DNA of 64,000 bases from the NCBI GenBank assembly GCA_036389135.1, contig DASVQP010000028.1:1-64000 (forward strand), read 5' to 3'. The stretch comes from Longimicrobium sp. (lineage in GTDB: Bacteria; Gemmatimonadota; Gemmatimonadetes; Longimicrobiales; Longimicrobiaceae). Numbering within the stretch: the first letter of the stretch is position 1; the number at the start of each line of letters is the position of its first letter. Under the pieces are notes generated by a model. It was not told the origin of the DNA and searched no databases. It saw only the letters and a list, made by a program, of their open reading frames with translations. A program made the translations under genes and the position numbers. Positions 59,793-64,000 of the stretch are shown here, piece after piece.

Positions 59793-60980
59793 TCAGGGTT
59801 CTTCGAACGCCCACACGCCGCCGTTCACCGGGGCGAAGACGCGGCCGTCCGCGTACGTGGGAGTGCCGGGGAAGAGACCGCCCAGCTCCGGCTCCTTTGG
59901 CTGCCGCACCTGGGCGAGCAGCTTGCCGCCGCGGCGATCGAACACGAAGAGGAAGGGGCCATCCACCCCGTAGACGTGCCGCTCCGTCACCAGCAGGTCG
60001 CTCGTGAACTGCGCGCGGACCGGGGTGCTCCAGACTGGCGCGCCGTCGCGGGCGCGCACGGCCTTCACGTGGTCGTTCGCGGCGCCGGCATAGATCACGC
60101 CGTCGTGCGCAACCGGGCTGGCGAGCACCGAGAGGTACGCCGCGCTGTCGCGGGCCGTGCTCCACACTACCTGCCCCGTTCTGCGGTCCAGCCCGTACAT
60201 CTCCCCGGTGATGAGCATCGCCACCACCCGGTCCGTGGTGACGGCGGGCCGCCCGGCCGTGCACGAGATCCCCCCGACCGCGGGGATCTTCGTCACCCAG
60301 AGCTGGCGGCCGGTGCGGGCCTCCAGCGCCACCACCCACATCTCGCAGCGCCCGCCCTTTGCGTCCAGCCCGTGGTACGACACCAGGAAGACCTCCCCGG
60401 CGTCCAGCGCGACCCCCTCGGCGCCGAAGCGGAACGGGGTGCCCGGCTCCGGCTGCCACTGCCAGCGCACCCGGCCGGTGGCCAGCTCCACCGCGGCCAC
60501 GCTGGGGCCCCACGCCGCGATGTACGCCGCCTCGTCGTCCGCCGCGATCCGCACCTTGATCACGGTGCCGGGGTTGGGCGGGCCGCCGCCCACCGTGTCC
60601 AGCGGCGCCTGGTAGCGCCACAGCTCGCGCCCGGTGGCTGCGTCCACCCCGGTGGTGTGGTAGAGCACCGGCGCCACCACGACACCCGAGCGCACCAGGA
60701 GGTTCGCGCCCTCCACGCCGCCGCGCCCCACCGTCGCCGCCCAGCGGGGGGCGCCGGTAGCCAGGTCGCGGGCGATCACCTGCCCGTTGCCGGTGCCGGT
60801 GTACACGCGCTCGGCGTCCGCCACGGGCTGCACCCGCGGGTGGCCGTTCTGCGCCTGGTACCAGAGCGTGCGCAGGCGCACCGGCTCCCCGTCGCCGGGG
60901 TCGCCGGCTGCCCGGCACCCGCCCGCGAGCACCATCCCCGCCATGCACAGCGCCAGCAGGCCGCGTTCGCCAACCTTCAT
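59793..60980 (-). CDS. PQQ-like beta-propeller lipoprotein
   Basis: A 395-residue lipoprotein with signal LLALCMAGMVLAGGC. Seven to eight PQQ-like blades are seen as repeated (V/L)xALDxxTGxxxW units: VIARDLATGAPRWAATVG, VDAATGRELWRYQAP, VAAVELATGRVRWQWQP, VVALEARTGRQLWVTKI, MYGLDRRTGQVVWSTAR, VKAVRARDGAPVWSTPV. The family includes BamB, but this one is not next to bam genes. No PQQ-binding residues are evident, so it is probably a binding scaffold at the outer or inner membrane. Confidence 0.87.
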   Translation of the reverse strand: MKVGERGLLALCMAGMVLAGGCRAAGDPGDGEPVRLRTLWYQAQNGHPRVQPVADAERVYTGTGNGQVIARDLATGAPRWAATVGRGGVEGANLLVRSGVVVAPVLYHTTGVDAATGRELWRYQAPLDTVGGGPPNPGTVIKVRIAADDEAAYIAAWGPSVAAVELATGRVRWQWQPEPGTPFRFGAEGVALDAGEVFLVSYHGLDAKGGRCEMWVVALEARTGRQLWVTKIPAVGGISCTAGRPAVTTDRVVAMLITGEMYGLDRRTGQVVWSTARDSAAYLSVLASPVAHDGVIYAGAANDHVKAVRARDGAPVWSTPVRAQFTSDLLVTERHVYGVDGPFLFVFDRRGGKLLAQVRQPKEPELGGLFPGTPTYADGRVFAPVNGGVWAFEEP

Positions 60981-61011
60981 CGGTATCGTCCCCGCGATGA
61001 GAAGAAGAACC

Positions 61012-61040
61012 TGCGGGCGGGCAAACCGCCCGCCCGCAGG
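61012..61040 (-). terminator. Intrinsic terminator after the lipase-like gene
   Basis: A 12-bp perfect stem CTGCGGGCGGGC/GCCCGCCCGCAG with a 5-base loop, followed on the minus strand by GTTCTTCTTCTC. It separates the lipase-like gene at 61049 from the propeller gene. Confidence 0.82.
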
Positions 61041-61048
61041 GATGGTGC

Positions 61049-62260
61049 CTAATATGCGTGGCAGATCTCGTACTGGTGCCGGAGCGTGCCGCTGTCGCAG
61101 TTCTCCGGGGGATAATAAGGGTCCGGCTCCGGGGGCGGGGGCGGAGCGGCCGGGCGCATGCCCGCCGCGAGCATCCCGTCGGCGATCCGGGTCACGCCCG
61201 GGTCGCGCCACATGACGGAGTAGTGATCCTCCGTGCCGTTCGCCCGCAGCTGCCGCCCCGAGTTGTACTCCAGCGGGTAGCGGAGCGTCTCCTCCGGAAG
61301 CAGCCCGTCCGTGGCCGAGTTGCGGGCGTAGCTGAAGTGCACCCACTCCTTCCAGCGGTCGTCGAAGCCGCCGATGGCGCGCTCGCCCGTACGGCACGCT
61401 TTGCCCGTGCCCGTCTTGATGATGATGTTGTAGAAGAGGGCGGCGCACAGCTTGAGGCTGCTGCGGTTGGAGCGCACCTTCTTCACCAGGTCCTCGGGGT
61501 TCTGGTACTCGCGGCTCGCGGCGAGGCGGACCCACGAGTACTGCTGCGGCACGGTGCCCCACACCGCGGCGTGCGGCAAGCCGTCGCCCGTGTTGCCCAA
61601 CCACTGGATGGTGGCCGAGCTTGGACGCAGGTCGATGGCGCCGGGCGACCTCAGCGCCTTGGCCGTGTCGTTGAGCTTGCTGAAAAGCTGCTCGTCGAGC
61701 TTGGTGCGCACGAACACGGAGAGGATCGCGTCCAGCAGCCCCAGCAGCGGGTTGATGATGGCGATGCGGATCGTGTGGATCAGCCCCTCGATGGTTCCGA
61801 GCGCGGTGCGCGGGTCGTACTGCTGCGCCTTTTCGGACACCGGCGCGCCCTTGTTTGGCGATGCCACCGTCACGATCCCGGCCATCCGCGGCGCGACGTT
61901 GATCTGCGGGTTGGAGCTGAGCAGCATGTTGCGCGAGACGGGGCCGCCCATGCTGTGGCCCACGAAGAAGAAGGTGGAGCCCGCCGGCTCGCCGCGCACC
62001 AACCCGGCCACTTCGCCCGACTGGTAGTCGATGGTGGCCAGCGTGGTCTGGTTGGGGAGCCGCACGGTGCCCGGATCCACCCGGGTCGCGACGCGGCCCG
62101 TGGTGTTCATGTGGGTCCACACGGCGCTGCTCTCGTTGAGCCCGGGCACGAAGTAGGTGCCGGTGTAGCTGGCGTACTGCGCCTCGGCGGGGCGGGCGGC
62201 GAGCGCCGCCACCAGCACCGCGGACGCCAGGAGCGCCCTGGTTGCAAAGCGGTTCATCAT
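61049..62260 (-). CDS. Exported lipase-like alpha/beta hydrolase
   Basis: A 403-residue protein with signal RFATRALLASAVLVAALAAR. Nucleophile elbow FFVGHSMGGPVSRN (about residue 103) is preceded by TYFVPGLNESSAVW, the usual PGAP1/lipase strand. ATVASPNKGAPVSE is the lid region. The catalytic Asp is plausibly in GNTGDGLPHA and the His in GTEDHYSVM. C-terminal CDSGTLRHQYEICHAY contains a cysteine pair. Substrate unknown, probably esters or lipids. Its ATG overlaps the stop of the upstream gene (ATGA). Confidence 0.85.
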   Translation of the reverse strand: MMNRFATRALLASAVLVAALAARPAEAQYASYTGTYFVPGLNESSAVWTHMNTTGRVATRVDPGTVRLPNQTTLATIDYQSGEVAGLVRGEPAGSTFFFVGHSMGGPVSRNMLLSSNPQINVAPRMAGIVTVASPNKGAPVSEKAQQYDPRTALGTIEGLIHTIRIAIINPLLGLLDAILSVFVRTKLDEQLFSKLNDTAKALRSPGAIDLRPSSATIQWLGNTGDGLPHAAVWGTVPQQYSWVRLAASREYQNPEDLVKKVRSNRSSLKLCAALFYNIIIKTGTGKACRTGERAIGGFDDRWKEWVHFSYARNSATDGLLPEETLRYPLEYNSGRQLRANGTEDHYSVMWRDPGVTRIADGMLAAGMRPAAPPPPPEPDPYYPPENCDSGTLRHQYEICHAY

Positions 62261-63216
62261 TTGTCCTCGCCGAAGGAGATGTTCGTGATCACCACGGTCG
62301 AGCGGCTCGTCTGCTTGCCCTGGCCGTTCTCGCCCTCCACCGTCATCGACTCGCGCAGGTAGCCGCTGGCGCCGTCCTTCCGCTTGATCTTGGTCCAGCG
62401 GAGGGTGGCGCGGGTGTGTCCCTGCGGCCCCTTCACTTCCTGCCCCACCATCAGCTCGGTGGCGGGATCCACGGTGACGATCGTCTCCTCTTCACCGCGA
62501 ACGCGGCGGAAGCGGCGCTGGCCCTGGCCGTTGCGGCCGATCTCGTCGCTGGCGGCCAGGAGCGCGCGGAGCGCAGGGCGGCGGATGCCGTGATCCCTGT
62601 TCCCCACCTTGTGTGCGTCCGGATTGCCGTTGCCGGTGGTGGACATGCGCGGCGCGCTCGGCGCACGGTTCTGCAGCTGCTGCTGGTCGCACATGCGCGT
62701 GCCGCACGGCTCGCCGCCCGAGTAGACCGCGTAGTACGGCTCGTTGTACGAGGCCTGCTTCTCCTCCGGCGTGGCGAGCCCCAGCGCAAAGGCGTCCGCC
62801 GCCACCTGGGTCGCGTCTGCGATCTCGACACCCGCCGAGTTGTAGCCGCGCGTCACACCGTACTCGTACCACGAGGTGGTCACGTCGTTGGCGACCTCCG
62901 GGTCGCTCACCGTGGAGCCGGTCTCCTGCACGAACAGCCGGTAGTCGCTCCCCGTCCACGTCTCACAGTTGTCGTGCGTGGTCGTGATCTCCGGAATCCC
63001 GTACGCCGCCAGATCGGCGTCGTAGAAGGTGTTGGTGCTCGTGTACGAAAGGCCGCACGAGAAGGGCGCGGTCACCAGCCTGGGCGCGCCGGGCTTGGCG
63101 AAGGGAGCCGATCCGGTGGTCTGGTCGTCCGCGCAGGCGGCCAGCGCCGCGAAGGCGACGAGAGGTGCGAGCCGCCGCGCACGGCGCGTGCTGCTCAAAA
63201 AGTGGCGTAATTTCAC
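62257..63216 (-). CDS. Lipoprotein of unknown function
   Basis: A 319-residue lipoprotein with signal RLAPLVAFAALAAC (lipobox LAAC). The mature part is rich in Asn, Thr and Tyr in its first half (SYTSTNTFYDADLAAYGIPE, YNEPYYAVYSGGEPCGTRMC), with four cysteines that may be disulfide-bonded, and has a basic segment (RNGQGQRRFRRVRGEEET) followed by a strand-rich end. No family recognised. Stop overlaps the start of the lipase-like gene, so the two form an operon and may act as a secreted enzyme and its surface partner. Confidence 0.75.
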   Translation of the reverse strand: MKLRHFLSSTRRARRLAPLVAFAALAACADDQTTGSAPFAKPGAPRLVTAPFSCGLSYTSTNTFYDADLAAYGIPEITTTHDNCETWTGSDYRLFVQETGSTVSDPEVANDVTTSWYEYGVTRGYNSAGVEIADATQVAADAFALGLATPEEKQASYNEPYYAVYSGGEPCGTRMCDQQQLQNRAPSAPRMSTTGNGNPDAHKVGNRDHGIRRPALRALLAASDEIGRNGQGQRRFRRVRGEEETIVTVDPATELMVGQEVKGPQGHTRATLRWTKIKRKDGASGYLRESMTVEGENGQGKQTSRSTVVITNISFGEDK

Positions 63217-63613
63217 AAAACCCCGCTGTCGAGAGAGGGTAGGACGGGACCACCCCGTGTGCTGCGGGCCGGCGGATCCGGCACCGTACAGGGGGGCGGG
63301 TGGGGATTCACTCCATCGGGTCCTTGAGTACGGAGTTGCTGGGGCGCTCCGCTCCCGCGCGGGCGGTGCGAAACAGGCGGACGTGCTCTCCCGGGCCCTG
63401 CCAAAAACGCCGGCGGCACTACGTCTGTTTCACGAGGTGGATGATAGTTAACCGTGAAACGGGGCTCACGCTAGTGGTCAATAATTAAGATGCAAATGCT
63501 TGCCGGAAAACGAGATCCCCGTCCTGGACACGGCAGGTGCCACGCGCCCTTCTCGCGCCTTCCCACTCCACGTGCGGTGGCGTCTCGATCCCGCGCCGCC
63601 GTCTTCCGGACGC
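63217..63613. other. Intergenic stretch upstream of the lipoprotein operon
   Basis: About 400 bases with no gene. Positions 63420-63500 are AT-richer and probably hold the promoter of the operon at 63216, but no clear -35/-10 pair is visible. No repeat family of this window occurs here, which is unusual for a gap of this size in this region. Confidence 0.6.
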
Positions 63614-63650
63614 AAAAAAAAGAGGAGCGCGGGGATGGTCCCCGCGCTCC
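63614..63650 (-). terminator. Intrinsic terminator of the PP2C gene
   Basis: Stem GGAGCGCGGGGA (63624-63635) with TCCCCGCGCTCC (63639-63650), 3-base loop; on the minus strand it is followed by TCTTTTTTTTG. The strongest rho-independent terminator in the window. Confidence 0.93.
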
Positions 63651-63680
63651 CTCTTGCCGCCATCTGTACCCGGCTCCGCT

Positions 63681-64000
63681 TCAGCCTTCGGGCAGGACCC
63701 TCACCAGCACGGCGGTGATGTTGTCGCGCCCGCCGCGGGCGTTGGCCTCGGCGATCAGCTGCGCGGCGAGCTCGGGGAGGGGGGCGTCCTCCTCCAGGAC
63801 GCGGGCGAGCATCCGGTCGTTCAGCATCCCGGTGAGGCCGTCGCTGCACAGCAGCACCAGGTCGCCCGGCAGGAGCTTGCCCGACTGGATGTCCGGGCTG
63901 TCCGCGGAGTCGGCGCCCAGCGCGCGGGTCAGGATGTGCGACAGGCGGTGGCGGCGCGCACCCTGCTCCGTCAGGCGCCCCTCGTCCACCTCGCGCTGCA
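63681..64000 (-). CDS. PP2C-type serine/threonine phosphatase, 5' end outside the window
   Basis: The C-terminal 106 residues of a PP2C phosphatase. LLCSDGLTGMLND and ANARGGRDNITAVLVRVLPE are the signature metal-binding motifs near the C-terminus (Asp in CSDGL and GGRDN). The frame is open to the window edge, so the start and the remaining metal ligands are not seen; a GTG at 63989 is not the true start. It would dephosphorylate phospho-Ser/Thr, usually opposing a Hanks-type kinase encoded nearby. Confidence 0.9.
   Translation of the reverse strand, partial: QREVDEGRLTEQGARRHRLSHILTRALGADSADSPDIQSGKLLPGDLVLLCSDGLTGMLNDRMLARVLEEDAPLPELAAQLIAEANARGGRDNITAVLVRVLPEG

Overview
The window is a 64 kb piece of a high-GC bacterial chromosome. 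The gene content (four ADOP-type FtsX/MacB permeases, many small lipoproteins, DUF4097, DUF6174, DUF4382, CPXCG and DR2241 proteins, an NtrC/NtrY-like pair, Rho and a short RpoD-type sigma factor) and the dense palindromic intergenic repeats suggest Gemmatimonadota, probably near Longimicrobium. That assignment is inference from gene style; there is no rRNA or tRNA gene here to confirm it, and I see no phage, IS transposase or CRISPR array.

Layout. 0-15.4 kb: a transporter island with four duplicated permeases, one MacB/LolD-like ATPase, an amidohydrolase, an Ig-like lipoprotein and a DUF4097 protein. 15.8-18.7 kb: a sigma-54 activator and an NtrY-like histidine kinase. Two members of the island carry matching candidate activator sites and -24/-12 promoters, so these parts probably form one regulon. 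19.2-24.9 kb: Hsp33, two paralogous DUF6174 lipoproteins, a peroxiredoxin, a lytic transglycosylase behind a near-consensus sigma-70 promoter, a 7Fe-type ferredoxin and an alpha/beta hydrolase. 25.1-30.2 kb: a DR2241-like Fe-S protein translationally coupled to a double-domain CbiX chelatase, a phosphoribosyltransferase, small lipoproteins and an esterase. 30.4-44.7 kb: housekeeping and envelope genes (rho, M50 protease, histidine kinase, DUF4382 lipoprotein behind a candidate cyclic-di-GMP riboswitch, rsgA, sigma factor, thioesterase, quinone oxidoreductase, amidase, subtilase, DUF3006, MarR, CPXCG). 44.8-54 kb: secreted and TPR proteins, an island of somewhat less GC-rich DNA with a sialidase-like protein and a lipoprotein, and a large S9 peptidase. 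Two reciprocal gene fragments flank that island and record a duplication. 54.2-64 kb: SixA, a CHAD-CYTH protein, an M16 peptidase, a beta-propeller lipoprotein, a lipase-like protein, an unknown lipoprotein and the end of a PP2C phosphatase.

Nearly every intergenic gap holds repeats of several families: 7-base tandem arrays in opposing arms, 190-bp MITE-like elements with 11-bp terminal inverted repeats, long CTCACACAGAG-type inverted repeats near gene ends, and an ordered set of three palindromic modules spaced about 69 nt apart. These repeats create many spurious open frames and upstream extensions, so I moved several starts downstream to the signal peptide or ribosome-binding site.
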